Positions 39,235 to 50,627 of a DNA stretch of 64,000 bases are shown here, piece by piece. Numbering within the stretch: position 1 is the first letter of the stretch; every line of letters starts with the position of its first letter. The notes beneath the pieces were generated by a model, which was given only the letters and a program-made list of their open reading frames with translations, was not told where the DNA came from and ran no database searches. Source of the stretch: Rebecca billardiae RCC1528 (Eukaryota; Haptophyta); the NCBI GenBank assembly GCA_965240325.2, contig OZ251224.1, positions 4,377,343 through 4,441,342 of the forward strand, read 5' to 3'. The position numbers were made by a program, and so were the translations under genes.

Positions 39235-41002
39235 CGGCGGCGGGCGGCGGGCCGGCTTCTGTGCGCTGCGCGGCCGCACAGCGGCGAATGGCCGAGCACG
39301 TTGACCGTGTCACCGTGTCCGGTCAGCCTGTCTTCCTGACAGTCCTGACTGAGTGACTGACGGACCCTCAGGCCTCACCCGTGCCCGCCGCGACGATGCA
39401 CGGATCGAGCGACTACCGCCAGCATAGTGGTGCGACTACGTCTTAGAATCTGCTCCGACCGCGCAGTCCGCCGCAGCATCATATCAGTCATCACCGACGG
39501 CGCATCATGGATTCCGATGCGGCGATGCGCGGCCGCCGCCGCCGCGCCCGCGGCCCGCGCCGCGCGGCGCGGGCCGCGGAGCCACTCCGGACTCCCGGCC
39601 TGAGGCTGAGTCGTGACTGTCGTGACTACTGACTATACTTATTATAATAATCTATATATACTGATGGCTATCGCGTCTGATTTAATATGCATCCGTCGTC
39701 ACGGACTCAGACTCGACCCGGCAGCAAGCGCATCAGTGACTAGATGATGAAAACGTTCCGGCCCGGCGGCTCCGGTCACTGTCCGGGACGTCCAGCAGGG
39801 GTGCATTCAGACTCTCTGGGGGGGTCTGGGGGGGGGCTCCCCCCAGCCGATCGAAGGACCAAATACGCCTCAATAAGGCCCCAACTCGCCAGAATTCGCA
39901 TAGCAGACCGTGTTCGCTGGTGTTGGCTGAGGGCTGCATCGTGCGGCGTCGGCTCTGCGCCGGGCGGCCATGACGCATTACACACAGCCCCGATATCGGC
40001 GCCTCCCTCGCGAGTCAAGACGTAGCGCAGTGCAGGATCGAGCAACGCATTGACCGCTGCGGCGCACCGCGCAGGCCACGCCGCACCTCAGCACTCGCGA
40101 ACAAGCTCTGAGCCAGCCAGCTGTGGCAGTCCTCTGAGGAGCTGCAGCCAAGCACGAGCTCGTGCGCATACCCGTGGCACCACGAGCTGACGGCGCGGCC
40201 CGGGGCGCGAGCAGCTAGAAGCCGACAAGCTCATGCGCACGCCCGCACCGCCGCGAGGTGTGGCCGCCGGCGCGAGCAGCTCGACGCGGATAGCGCGCAG
40301 CTTGCTCGAGTCGACGAGCAGCTTCTCGCCCATCGGTGACTCTCAGTGCACGAAGGTGCACCCGGGGCGCGAGCGCGACAGGGTGCCGCGGCCAACCAGC
40401 GGATGCGCCCGGATCAAGGCCTCCAAGGCGTCTCGTCTCCTCGCCCGCTCGGCGGAGCTCCATCGTGCGAGAGACCGGTCCGGGAGCCCCAAAAAAAGTT
40501 CAGCACGATGGAGTCCTCAGTGTTCGACTGTGACGACGCGTTCAAGGACAAAGAAACATACGAAATCGTCTGCGGCTTCGGTTTTGAACCTGCGGCTTCG
40601 TCCGCCGCCCCGGAGATCTTTCGATTGGTACCCTCATCGCTCCCTGGCTCCCAGGGGTTCGTCTAAATGCACCCCCCCCCATAGGGTCAGTGGACGTCCC
40701 TGACTGTGGCTGGAGCCCGGCGCGGCCTGGGCCTGGCGGGGTGAGCTGGTCGGAGCGGGCCGTCATCATGCGGCGCGCCTCAGCAGCCCGACTGCGAGCT
40801 GGAGCTCGGTCCAACGCGCCGTCTGCCCGGATTCTGTCGTCGGACGCGACGAAGGACCGACGGCCGTCGCCATCGCGCACGCCGCCCGCGCTCGGGCCAA
40901 ACAAGGGCTGCACTCCCGCCGCCATCCAGCCCTGCACACTCGCCCTCTCGGCCGAGCTCGCGCGGGCCCGCCCGGCAGCCGCAGCGGGTTGCGGCGGGTT
41001 GC
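39235..41002. other. Gene-poor region with a possible decayed gene
   Basis: 1.8 kb, AT-richer at 39,400-39,900. At about 40,460-40,250 on the minus strand a frame reads LEALIRAHPLVGRGTLSRSRPGCTFVH, a stop, then GEKLLVDSSKLRAIRVELLAP, which could be one interrupted gene fragment; I recognise no family. A run of C lies at 40,670-40,679. Nothing else seen. Confidence 0.35.
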
Positions 41003-41958
41003 TCAGACGGTGACGGGGTTCATCTTGGTGAGCGTCTCCACGTCGATCTTCATCGACGGGCCCATGCTCGAGCACACGTACATGGAGAGCCAGTACTTGC
41101 CCTTGGCGCCGGTGGGCTTGTTCTTGTCCACCACCTCCTGCACCGCCTTGAGGTTGGTCAGCAGGTCCTGTGCCGCACCAAGCCGCAGGCAGGCAGGCAG
41201 GCACACCCGCAGGGGGGCGGGCAGAGGGTCAGGGGGCGGGCGCGCGCGCGCACGGGGGCGCACCGGGGGGCGGCGGCGGCGGCAGCGGCGCGCACATCCG
41301 CCTCGAAGTCGCACTTGCCGAAGGGCACGTGCACGATGCCCTGCTTGTCGCAGCGGAACTCGAACTTGCCCGACTTGAACTCGGCGACGGCGGCGGCGGT
41401 GTCGGTCGCGACCGTGCCCGCCTTGGGCGAGGGCATCAGGCCCTTCGGGCCGAGGACGCGGCCGAGCTTCGCGATCTTTGGCATGGCGGGCGGCGTGGCG
41501 ATCAGGACGTCAAAGTCCAGCGTCCCCGAGCTGATCGACTGCACCAGCTCGTCCATGCCCACCAGGTCGGCGCCGGCCGCGGTCGCGGCGTCGGCCATCG
41601 GGCCGTCGGCGAGCACGGCGACGCGCACCTCCTTGCCCGTGCCCTTGGGCAGCGCGACGGTGGTGCGGAGCTGCTGGTCGTTGTATTTGGGGTCGAGCGC
41701 CAGCCGGATGTGCGCCTCCGCCGTCTCGACGAACTTGGCGCTCGCCATCTCCTTCATGAGCTTGACCGCCTCGTCGGGCGCGTACTCCTTCTCCGCGTCC
41801 ACCAGCTTCTCCGCGGCGGCCATGCGCTTCGAGAGCTTCATCTCGAGCGCTGCCGCTCCCCGGCCGCCCACGCGGCTCTGTGCCACCGGCCCGCCATGTC
41901 GCAACACGCTCGTCGCGGCGAGCGCCTGCGTGGCGACGAGGGCGAGCAGCAGCGCCAT
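41003..41958 (-). CDS. Ribosomal protein L1, organellar (plastid-type), nuclear-encoded
   Basis: Minus-strand exons 41958-41296 and 41167-41003 give 275 residues; the phase-0 intron interrupts just after CDFEAD. L1 binds 23S rRNA at the L1 stalk and helps release deacylated tRNA. Bacterial/cyanobacterial features: [62 protein letters not shown], the [30 protein letters not shown] signature and [23 protein letters not shown]. The chosen start (ATG at 41,958) puts a signal-like stretch [15 protein letters not shown] at the N-terminus, then an Arg/Gly transit-like region to about residue 38. The frame is open 15 codons further upstream. Targeting plus cyanobacterial-type sequence suggests the plastid rather than the mitochondrion. 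Confidence 0.9.
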
Positions 41959-42498
41959 TAGCGGCTGGTGATGGCGTCCACGAGAGGGCGGCCTGCCGAG
42001 CACGCCACAGCAAGGCCACGGAGCTCATTCGTCGTCTCTTCGCGACAGCCCCGGACTTTTTCGGCCGGCCTTTTCGAGCTGCCCGGACCGGGGCGCATCC
42101 AAGCGGGAGCCGCTGATGAGATGATGCACACGCGGGCACGGCCGCACAAGCGCGCGCGCGCACTTCCGCAGAGAGCTGGGAGCAATCATCGGAGTCACGG
42201 CCTGAGCTGAACATGTCATCGTCATGATCCCGCCTCTTCACTCACGCCCGGCGGGCGACGGCGGCGTCGGTCACGGCTGAGCCACGCAGTAACGTGCGGC
42301 GGGCTTCGCCGCCTAGCAGGCGCCGCAGACCACGGCTCCGGTCAGAGTCGATCTGCGGCGCCGGCATCGTGATGGCCCCTTTCTCATCCGTCTGACGGCG
42401 CGGCCCCGGCCCAATCGGCCGCGGCCGCGGCGGCGCACGCCCCCTCCCGCCACGCGCGGCCGAGGCCGCGGCCGCGGCCGACGGCGCGCGCGCGCCGC
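41959..42498. other. Intergenic spacer
   Basis: 540 bases between the L1 start and the V-ATPase d stop; both genes run leftward. GCGGCCGCGG-rich at 42,415-42,495. No gene. Confidence 0.5.
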
Positions 42499-43976
42499 TT
42501 AGAAGATGTTGATGTACTGCTGCATCTGCATGCGCTGGCCCTGCTGGATGCACTCGGCGATCCACACGATGTTGCGGATCTCCTGCTCGCGCAGCTTGAC
42601 GTAGGCCCAGAAGAGGCCAAAGTGGAACTGCTGCTCAAATGCGTCCTTGTTGAGCGCAACCTCGAGCTCGTAAAACGAGTTCTCCACGGACTTCTCCTCC
42701 TGCGCGCACGCACGGGCACGCGCCGCGCGCGCGCGATGCGCCGCCGCCGCGCGTGAGCACCACCGCCGCGGCGCGCGCGCGCACCGCCCCTCGCACGCGG
42801 CGCGCGGGCGGTGCGGTGCGGTGCGGTGCGCGTGCGCGTGCGCGCACCCCGAGGCCCTGCTCCGCGAGCACGTTGCGGTAGTCCGCGTATGGGTCGAGCG
42901 CGGCGCGCACGCCGTCGAGGTCTGTGGCGAGCGCGAGGCGCGCGGTGCCCTCCGGGTGCAGGTGGCCGATCGTCGGGTACAGCTTGACCTTGTCGTCGCG
43001 CGAGAGCTCCGTCTCGAAGGAGTTGACGGTGATGTTGATGGCGCGCCGGTCCGCCTCGAGCGCGAGGATGCCGCCCATCACCTCCGCCGTCTCCTCGCCG
43101 CACTCCGACTTGCAGAAGTTGTGAAAGTCCTCGAGGTACGCCTTGTAGAGCGAGTTGCGGATGATCTCGATGTTGAGCTCGTCGAGGTCCTCCACGCCCG
43201 GCTGCCGCTCGCCCACCTGCGGCGAGCGCCACAAGTTGAGCACGTTGACGAAGTAGGGGCCGATCGGCGTCTCGACGAGCACCATCTCGTACAGGTCCTT
43301 GGCCGTGTTCGGGATCGACGCGGCGGAGAGGCCGTCGAAGAGGCCGAGCGGGTGGCACTTGGCCATGAGCTCGTTGGTGTCGCGGTCGTGCAGCGCGCCC
43401 GTGATGATGAGCATCAGGTTGTCGATCATGTACCCGTACGTGATGTACTCCATGAAGGTGGCCATCGGCTCGACCGCCTGCACCTTGAGGTGGTTGAACT
43501 CGGCGACCAGCTTCTCGGTCGCCTTGTTGGCGAGCGTGTTGGTCGAGATGGGCGAGGGCTCGTTCTGCAGGAAGTTGCCGTAGTCCGTGCCCTGCAGCTG
43601 CAGCTTCATGTCTGCGCGCGCCGCACGCACCGCCCGCGCGCGCGCGCGGCGCCGCGTGAGCGCCGCCGATGGGCGGCCGCGCGCGCCGCGCCGCGCGCGC
43701 CGCGCGCACCGTCGACGGTGTCGCACTGCTGCAGGTTGGCGTAGTCCGCCGCGGTGAGGATGCCCGAGCGGAAGCCCCGAGCCACCTGCGGCGCCCGTGC
43801 CAGGCGCCCCGCGGCGCACGCGCAGCCCGGCGTGAGTCGATTGCCGCCGCGCATCTCCGCAGGCCGCGCGGCGCCGCGAGCGCGCGCGCGCGTCGGCGGC
43901 CGGCGGCGGTGCGAAGCGGCGCGCGCACCGCCTCGAGGAAGCCGCCATCCACGTTGAAGTACACCATCGATGACAT
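42499..43976 (-). CDS. V-type H+-ATPase subunit d (V0 sector)
   Basis: Minus-strand exons 43976-43929, 43785-43710, 43611-42848 and 42699-42499 give 362 residues, the usual length. All three introns start GTGCGC and two of three leave uniform GCGCAG acceptors. The subunit sits on the cytoplasmic face of the proteolipid ring and couples the central stalk to proton pumping. Conserved stretches are unmistakable: [13 protein letters not shown] / [138 protein letters not shown] and, at the C-terminus, [30 protein letters not shown]. The second codon region offers two ATGs (MSSM); either could be used. Confidence 0.96.
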
Positions 43977-44241
43977 GGCGCCCGCCGAACTCGCTCCACA
44001 CACCCCGCTACTGCGGCGCGGGCGATGGAAGCCGAAGCTGAGAGGTGTCGGCCGAGCACTTCGGGCGCAGCACAGCACCACAGCGGGCCAGCAGCATGAT
44101 GGGCTCGGGGGCCCGAGCAGGATCGCCTGCGCCTTGATTATTGGCCGAGCCGGTCGTAACCCGCCCGGACTTTGGAGCCCCGCCCCGCGCCGGACCCGCG
44201 CTCTCGCGAGGGACGACCGCTGCCACCGCGGCTCCGAGGGG
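43977..44241. promoter_or_regulatory. Divergent promoter between V-ATPase d and APE2-like genes
   Basis: 265 bases between the two start codons. It contains an ATTGG (inverted CCAAT) at about 44,138-44,142 in an otherwise GC-rich stretch. Bidirectional transcription is inferred from gene orientation only. Confidence 0.4.
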
Positions 44242-46206
44242 ATGGCGGCGGCGGGCGCGGACGACGCGCCGGCGGAGGTGCTGCACGTGCTCTCGTGGAA
44301 CGTGGCCGGGTGGAAGACGACGCACGAGTGCATCGCCGCGCACCACGGCTGCGTCTCCGCGTACCTCCGCGCGCTGCGCGCGGACGTGCTGCTGCTGCAG
44401 GAGGTGAAGCTGCGCTCCGCCGACCTCTACGCAGACCCGCGCGCGCTCGGCGCGGACGCGGAGGGGTACGAGTCGTTCTGGGCGTGCAACGACGGCAAGG
44501 CCGCGCAGGGCGCCGGGCTCAACGGCGTCGGCGCGTTCGCCCGCGCCGGCCTCGTCGTGGGCGCGGACGCGGCGCCGCTGCGCGACGCGCAGCTCGACGG
44601 CGAGGGCCGCTGCCTGCTGCTCGAGCTGCGCGGCGGCGTGGTGCTGATCAACGTGTACGTGCCCAACGCGGCGGGCGGCGCGCGGCTCGCCTTCAAGCTC
44701 CGCTTCCTCGACGCGCTCGCCGCGCTCGCCGCGCGCGAGCGGCGCGCGGGCAGGCTGGTGTGCGTGTGCGGCGACCTGAACGTGTGCATGCGCGCGCTCG
44801 ACAGCCACTGGACGCACCGCTACGCGAGCCTGCGCGGCGTGCGCGAGGCGGCGCGCGCGGTGGAGGCGGCGGAGGCGGGCGCGGCGCCCGGCGCCGACGC
44901 CGCGCCGCTCGCGCCCGCGCTGCGCGGCCTGAGCGCGCGCGCGGCCGCGCTGCTGCGCGCGCTCGGCGCGGTGGCGTGCGCGCTCGCGCGCGTGCTCGCC
45001 CCCGGCTCGGCGGACGTGGAGGTGCGCGAGGTGCGCACGCGCAACCCGTCGAGCGGGCAGCAGTTCTGCAAGTACAAGCTCTTCGCGCGCGACGCGGCGC
45101 TCACCGCCGGCGAGTGGCGCGCCGTCGGGCCCTCGCCGCCTGCCGAGAGCGAGGGTGGCGCGCGCGGCGCGTACTCGCTCGCGCCCGCGCACGCGCACGC
45201 CGCGACGCCGGGCGCGCCGCCGCTCGCGGTGAAGGCGGAGGGCGAGCTGAGCTGGGGCGCGCTGCGCGACGCGGCGCTCGCGCTCGCGGCCGAGCGCTTC
45301 GCGCACGCCGACGACGCCGCGTGGGACGAGCTCGCCTCGCTCGAGGCCGCCGGGCTCGCGCGCGCGCGCGTGGCGCTGTGCGCGCGCGCGCCGCTGCGCG
45401 CGCTGCTGGGCGAGCCGCCGCTGCCGCCGCTCGTCGACACGTTCGCCGCCGCGCACCCGAGCGCGCGCGGGCGGTACACGTGCTTCGACGCGTACACGAA
45501 CAAGCGGTTCGTCAACGTGGGCTCGCGCATCGACTACATCCTCGCCGCGCCCGAGCTGCTCCCGCCGCCGAGCGCCGAGGCGGCCGGCCCGGGCCTCGAC
45601 TGCGGCCCGAGCTCCGAGGACGGCGCGCGCGCGCAGCCGCACCCCGAGAGCGCGCTCGCCGCGAGCCGCGCGGCGGTCGCGGGCGGCGAGTGGAAGCAGG
45701 CGTCGTTCGCCGGCGGCGGCCTGCCCGAGGGCCGCGAGTGCGCGTACGCGCTGCACATCCGCGCTCCGCACACGGGCATCGTGTACACCCCGCCCGAGTA
45801 CAGCGACCACCTGGCGGTGAGCGCGCTGCTCGCCGCGCACACGCACACGCACACGCGGCGCGCCCGGCAGCACGCGGCGCGCGGGCTCGGCGCGGGCGTG
45901 CAGCCGCACGCGCGCAAGCTGCGCGAGATGGCCGCGCTCGCCGGCTTCTTCCGGCCGGCCGCGCGGCCCGCCGCGCCGCCCGCCGCCGCGCCGCCGCCCG
46001 CCGCCGCCGCGCCGCCAGAGGCGTCCGCCTGCGCTGGCGGGCGCGCCGCGGCCGCGCCGCCGCCGAGTGGCTGCGGCGGCTCCGCGGCGCCGCCGCCCAA
46101 GGGGAAGGCGCCCCCGCGCGCGCGCGCGCCAAGCGCCGGGCCTGCGGTCGTGAAGCGCGCGCGCGGCCCGATGGACTCGTTCGTCGTGCGCCGCGCCGCG
46201 GACTGA
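44242..46206 (+). CDS. AP endonuclease 2 (APE2)-like exonuclease III family protein
   Basis: Single exon, 654 residues. The exonuclease III fold is clear: LSWNVAGWK (N-site), VLLLQEVKL with the metal-binding Glu (about residue 53), INVYVPNA, GDLNVC (about 177), LVDTFAAAHPSARGRYTCFDAYTNKRFVNVGSRIDYIL (about 397-434) and EYSDHLAVSALL with the catalytic His (about 521). APE2 removes 3'-blocked ends and supports single-strand break signalling. The class is indicated by the LVDTF-YTCF-RIDYIL spacing and the long C-terminal tail; near its start LAGFFRP could serve as a degenerate PCNA-interacting motif. Two large Ala-rich insertions (about residues 205-390 and 440-510) interrupt the fold. No GRF zinc finger is visible, unlike animal and plant APE2. 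Start ATG at 44,242. Confidence 0.82.
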   Translation: MAAAGADDAPAEVLHVLSWNVAGWKTTHECIAAHHGCVSAYLRALRADVLLLQEVKLRSADLYADPRALGADAEGYESFWACNDGKAAQGAGLNGVGAFARAGLVVGADAAPLRDAQLDGEGRCLLLELRGGVVLINVYVPNAAGGARLAFKLRFLDALAALAARERRAGRLVCVCGDLNVCMRALDSHWTHRYASLRGVREAARAVEAAEAGAAPGADAAPLAPALRGLSARAAALLRALGAVACALARVLAPGSADVEVREVRTRNPSSGQQFCKYKLFARDAALTAGEWRAVGPSPPAESEGGARGAYSLAPAHAHAATPGAPPLAVKAEGELSWGALRDAALALAAERFAHADDAAWDELASLEAAGLARARVALCARAPLRALLGEPPLPPLVDTFAAAHPSARGRYTCFDAYTNKRFVNVGSRIDYILAAPELLPPPSAEAAGPGLDCGPSSEDGARAQPHPESALAASRAAVAGGEWKQASFAGGGLPEGRECAYALHIRAPHTGIVYTPPEYSDHLAVSALLAAHTHTHTRRARQHAARGLGAGVQPHARKLREMAALAGFFRPAARPAAPPAAAPPPAAAAPPEASACAGGRAAAAPPPSGCGGSAAPPPKGKAPPRARAPSAGPAVVKRARGPMDSFVVRRAAD

Positions 46207-46566
46207 CGAGCCGCGTGTGCGGCGCTGCTCACTGGCAACGTAGTGTCGCGCATCCTGTATCATTCATCACCGAACGGCACTCGTCAGGGGTCTGAACTCA
46301 TAGCGACTAGCGAGGATCGAATGATTAGCGAACTGCCTGCGAATATCTAAGATCTCAGCCGACAAGGACGTAACGGTGAACGACTGCCTCGCCTCCTTCG
46401 TCGGTTTTCTGATGTGGGCCAGAGCGGGTACGGCCGTACTAGTATTGGGCACGATTCCTTAACTGTACAGCCAAGCCCAGGGCGTGCAGTAGTGGCTGCC
46501 CCAGCAAGGGGGAGGCGGCAGCTCGAACAGCCGGCAGCGGTAGCGCCGCGGCACGAGCGCGGGGCC
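46207..46566. other. Intergenic spacer
   Basis: 360 bases with lower GC; contains the promoter of the PP2C gene. No gene or repeat. Confidence 0.5.
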
Positions 46567-48132
46567 ATGGCCGAGGCGGGCAAAGCGCACGGAGGGAAGG
46601 ATGACGACGACGAGTCCTCCTTCCGCAGACGGCGCCTCTCGGTCGCCGACCTGGACACGAGCGAGTTTGACGGCGACGACAGCCAGGGCTCGAACGGCGA
46701 CAAGAGCCGCTTCCGCCGAATCTCGATGAGGTGCGCGGACGGGGGCGCGCGCGCGGGCTCCGCGCGCGGCCTGCGCGCACGCCACCGCGTGGCCGTCGTC
46801 TGGTCGGCGGCGCCCCTCGAGGCCCGCCCCGCCCTGCGCCGGGCAGGCGCGCGCTCCGTGGCGGCGCGCGCCGGCGCTCGCGCGCGAGCTGCGGAGCCGC
46901 GGAGCTCACGCGCTCGCTCGTGCGCGCGCGCGCGCGCGCGCGCGCTCGCGGCGCGCGTCCGGGCGGCGCGCCCCGCCCCGCCGCGCCGCGCCGCGCAGCC
47001 CGGAGATGGGCGTTGTGCGCAAGAAGTCGGAGCTGCCCTTCCCGCTCGAGAGCGTCGGCACCTACTCGTGCCACGGCGTCGAGCCCGGCATGCGGCACGG
47101 CGAGACGAGCGCAAAGATCAACCAGGACCGGGGCGCGGTGTGCCACCCGTTCGCGGACAGCGAAGACATCGCGATGTTCTGCGTCTTCGACGGGCACGGG
47201 GTGTGCGGGGACAAGGTCTCCCACTTTGCGATGAACACGCTGCAGGCGATCCTCGAGGACCACCCGTCTCTGCTCGACAAGACGGGGCAGGCGCTCAAGC
47301 ACTCCTTCCTGCAGTGCGACTCCCTGCTGAAGCAGGAGGCGTCGATCGACGCGGAGCTGTCGGGCACGACCGCCGTCGTGAGCGTGATGCTCGGCAAGCA
47401 GCTGTACGTCGCCAACGTCGGCGACTCGCGCGCGGTGCTGGGCAAGCGCGGGCCGGGCGGCAAGGCGGTGGCCGTGCCGCTCACCGAGGACCAGAAGCCC
47501 GACACGCCCGCCGAGATGGCGCGCATCAAGAAGAAGAAGGGCTTCGTCTCGCCGCCGGAGGAGGAGTGGGGCGGGTACGCCCCGCGCGCGCGCGGAGCGC
47601 CGTCCAGCCACGCGCGCGCCGGCGCTCACGCGCACGCCGCCGCCGCCCTTGGCGCCGCCTTGCGCGCAGGCCGGCGCGCGTGTGGCTGGACGCCAACATG
47701 ACGCTGCCAGGGCTGGCGATGGCGCGCTCGATCGGCGACCACCTCGTGACGCAGATCGGCGTGATCGCCGAGCCCGAGATCAGCGAGCACCTCGTGGGCC
47801 CGGACGACCTCTTCCTCATCATGGCGACGGACGGCGTGTGGGAGTTCATCGACTCGGACGAGGCGGTGGCGCTCGTGCAGCCCATCATCGACAAGGCGGG
47901 CGCCACCGAGGCGTGCACCAAGTGCGCGCGCGCGCGGGCGCGCGCCGCGCCGCGCGCCGCGCCGCGGCCGCGCGCTGACCGGCCGCGCCGCGCCGCGCCG
48001 CGCGCGCGCGCCGTGCGCCTGTGCAGGCTGATCGAGAAGGCGGCTGCGCGCTGGCGCGAGGAGGAGGGCGACTACCGCGACGACATCACGGCGATTGTGG
48101 TCAAGCTGCCGTGCTACCCGCTGCACAAGTAG
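46567..48132 (+). CDS. PP2C-type Ser/Thr protein phosphatase
   Basis: Exons 46567-46730, 46999-47574, 47670-47921 and 48027-48132 give 365 residues; every splice restores a conserved motif. The Mn/Mg-dependent phosphatase core shows KINQDRGAVCHPF, MFCVFDGHGVCGDKVSHF, ELSGTTAVVSVML, VANVGDSRAVLGKR, LTEDQKPD, MARSIGDHLV, ATDGVWEFIDSDEAV and YRDDITAIVVKL. The metal-binding aspartates (in DRG, DGHG, ATDGVW and RDDI) are all present. The N-terminal 55 residues are acidic and Arg-rich (RRRRLSVADLD) with no membrane anchor, so it is probably cytosolic or nuclear. The sequence is nearest plant-type PP2Cs; the substrate is not predictable. The donor of intron 2 is GTACGC; the others are GTGCGC. Confidence 0.93.
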   Translation: MAEAGKAHGGKDDDDESSFRRRRLSVADLDTSEFDGDDSQGSNGDKSRFRRISMRCADGGARAGSARGLRARHRVAVVWSAAPLEARPALRRAGARSVAARAGARARAAEPRSSRARSCARARARALAARVRAARPAPPRRAAQPGDGRCAQEVGAALPARERRHLLVPRRRARHAARRDERKDQPGPGRGVPPVRGQRRHRDVLRLRRARGVRGQGLPLCDEHAAGDPRGPPVSARQDGAGAQALLPAVRLPAEAGGVDRRGAVGHDRRRERDARQAAVRRQRRRLARGAGQARAGRQGGGRAAHRGPEARHARRDGAHQEEEGLRLAAGGGVGRVRPARARSAVQPRARRRSRARRRRPWRRLARRPARVWLDANMTLPGLAMARSIGDHLVTQIGVIAEPEISEHLVGPDDLFLIMATDGVWEFIDSDEAVALVQPIIDKAGATEACTKCARARARAAPRAAPRPRADRPRRAAPRARAVRLCRLIEKAAARWREEEGDYRDDITAIVVKLPCYPLHK

Positions 48133-48623
48133 GCGGCGGCGGGGGCGCGGCGCGGCCAGCCGGGCGGCGGGGGCGCTGGGACCGGGCGCGCGCGCGCGAG
48201 GGCGCCGCCCGCCCTCCCGCGCACGGCATCCGCACGGGCGCGACGCCGCGCTGGGCCGTGGGCCGAGCGACGAGCGAGCGCCTAACTACGGCCGGCTGCG
48301 GACGCGGCCGCGGGCCGCGCTCACATCGTCAGACACTGTCAACTACTCGGACCGGCCCACCGTCCTTCCGCCTGCCGCGACGGTCTCGTCGTCTAGAACC
48401 GCGTGGCGAACACGACCGCCATTTTGTTACCATCGCGTGCTGGCAACTTGTATCTTAGAGTGCTGCGGCAGCTCGAGACAGAACCTGACAGAACTGCAGT
48501 GGCAGCGCTCCGTGCGCGTCGCGTCGCGACCGGACAGCGATGCGCGTTCCAAGTCCGGGTTGCCTGCCAACTGACGACGCCCAACTGAGGTGTGGGTGCG
48601 CGCGCGCGTGGTCGCGATTCACC
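48133..48623. other. Intergenic spacer
   Basis: 490 bases; an in-frame ATG at 48,540 precedes the preferred ABCG start but adds a Cys/Arg stretch with no conservation. No gene seen. Confidence 0.5.
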
Positions 48624-49581
48624 ATGGCCGCGAGGAACCCTCCCGCCGACGTCGAGTCAGCGCCGCTGCTCGGCGACGCGGATGGCGCGGAGGAGGCGCG
48701 CACGCCCCCGCCCCAGCCGCCGCCGCCCGCCGCCACGGTGGCGCGCGTGCACCTCCGCGCGCGCGGCGTGTGCCAGAGCGTGCGCGCGCACGGCTGGGGC
48801 GAGGGCAAGGAGGTGCTCTCCGACGTGCACGCGGCCTTCGAGCCGGGCACGATGACGGCGCTGATGGGCAGCTCGGGCTCGGGCAAGACGACGCTGCTCA
48901 ACGTGCTGCGCACGGGCTCGGCCACGCGCGGCGAGGTGCTCGCCAACGGCCTGCCGTACACGCGCGCGTCGCGCGCGCAGATCGTGACGGTGCCGCAGGA
49001 CGACGTGCTGCTGCCCGGGCTGAGCGCGCTCGAGATGTTCTCGTACGCGGCGGAGCTGCGGCTGCCCGCGAGCGTGGGCGCGGAGGGCCGCGCCGCGCGC
49101 GTGCGCGCCGTGCTCGCGCAGCTGCACCTCGGCGACGAGAGCGCGCACACGCGCATCGGCTCTGTGGAGGAGCGCGGGCTGTCGGGCGGGCAGCGCAAGC
49201 GCGTCTCCATCGGCCTCGAGCTGCTCACCGACCCGCCGGTGCTGCTGCTCGACGAGCCGACGTCGGGGCTGGACGCGAAGATGGCGCGCGACGTCGTGCG
49301 CATCCTCCACGGCCTCGCGCGCGACGGGCGCACCGTGGTGGCGGCGATCCACCAGCCGTCCGCGCGCGTGTTCTGCGCGTTCGACGCGCTGCTGCTGCTG
49401 AGCAAGGGGCGGCTCGCGTTCGCGGGGCGCGGCGCGGAGGCGGAGGGGTACTTCGAGCGGCTGGGCTTCCAGATGCCCGCGCACGAGAACCCCGCCGACT
49501 ACTACCTGCAGCTGCTCGAGGACCCCGAGGAGGCGCGCGGCGTCGACCTCATGCGCGCGTGGGCGGACGGCAGCGCCGCGC

Positions 49582-49622
<41 letters not shown>

Positions 49623-50627
49623 GGCGCCGCCGAGCGCGCCGAGCGCGCGCGCGCCGGGGAGGGCGGCGCGGGCGCGCCGCCCGAGGCGCCCCTGTGGCGC
49701 GCGCAGGTGTGCGCGCTCTTCCGCCGCCGGCTGTACGCCGCCGCGAAGGACCGCAGCCAGCTGGGCCGCACGCTCGGCCTCAAGGCGGGCGTGGGCGTGC
49801 TGGTGGGCGTCATCTGGCGCGGCCGCGGCAGCAGCGAGTCGTTCGCCGCGATCTTCCCGATCAACAGCGCGCTGTTCCTCATCGTGCTCAACTGCGTGCT
49901 GGACACGCTGCTCGAGACGGTGCTGCAGTTCCCGCAGCAGCGCGCGCTGCTGCGGCGCGAGCACGCCAACGGCCTGTACGGCGCAAGCGCGCACTACGTG
50001 GCGATGCAGGGCGCCAACCTCGTCGTGTGCTCGCTCTCCGCGCTGCTGCTCGGCGCGCCGGTGTACGCGCTGGTCGGGCTGGAGCCGAGCGCCGCCAAGC
50101 TCGGCGTCTTCGTCTCGCTGCTCGTGATGATGAGCCTCATCGGCGCGAGCATCGGCATGGCCGTCGGCGTGACCGGCTCGACGATCGACGCGGCGCGCGA
50201 CGCGCTCGTGCCGACGCTCGTGCCGCTCATCATCTTCTCGGGCTTCCTCATCCCGCTGGGGCAGATCCCCGGCCCGTTCCGCTGGCTGTACTACGCGTCC
50301 TTCTTCCAGTACTGCCTCAGCGCGCTGCAGATCAGCCACCTCGCCGAGCGCAGCTTCAGCGAGGACTGCCCGGCGCTGCTCGCCAAGCGCGCGGCCGCGC
50401 AGATCGTGCGCGCGGCCGTGCCCGGCCTCGACATCCCGGGCGCGCCGCTGCCCGAGCTCGAGACGTGCCACGGCGAGGACTTCCTCAAGGAGGTGGGGCT
50501 GTGGCCGCCGCCGTTCGGCGGGCTGCCCGGCTACTTCGCCATCCTGAGCGCGTACCTGCTCGCCATCCTGCTCTTCTCGTACGCGGTCGTCTCGGCGCAC
50601 GTGCGGCAGCTCGCGCTCAGCTCCTAG
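48624..50627 (+). CDS. ABCG-type half ABC transporter
   Basis: Single exon, 667 residues from the ATG at 48,624. Domain order is ATPase then membrane, as in the ABCG subfamily. Walker A is GSSGSGKTTLLN (about residue 80), followed by Q-loop TVPQDDVLLPGLSALEMFSYAAELRLP, signature LSGGQRKRVSIGLELL, Walker B VLLLDEPTSGLDA and switch IHQPS. The membrane domain (about 400-660) has a first helix at GLKAGVGVLVGVIW, then FPINSALFLIVLNCVLDTLLETV, a YVAMQGANLVVCSLSALLLGAPVYAL pair, LVPLIIFSGFLIPLGQIP and a last helix FAILSAYLLAILLFSYAVV. It must dimerise to act. The linker carries a (Asp-Ala)n repeat from a GCCGAC microsatellite at about 49,584-49,614. Substrate could be a lipid, sterol or xenobiotic. 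Confidence 0.94.

Noticed and set aside
40078-40703. Small ORFs in the spacer before the L1 gene
   Set aside because: Stops interrupt the only frame with protein-like character; noted as a possible relic but not called.
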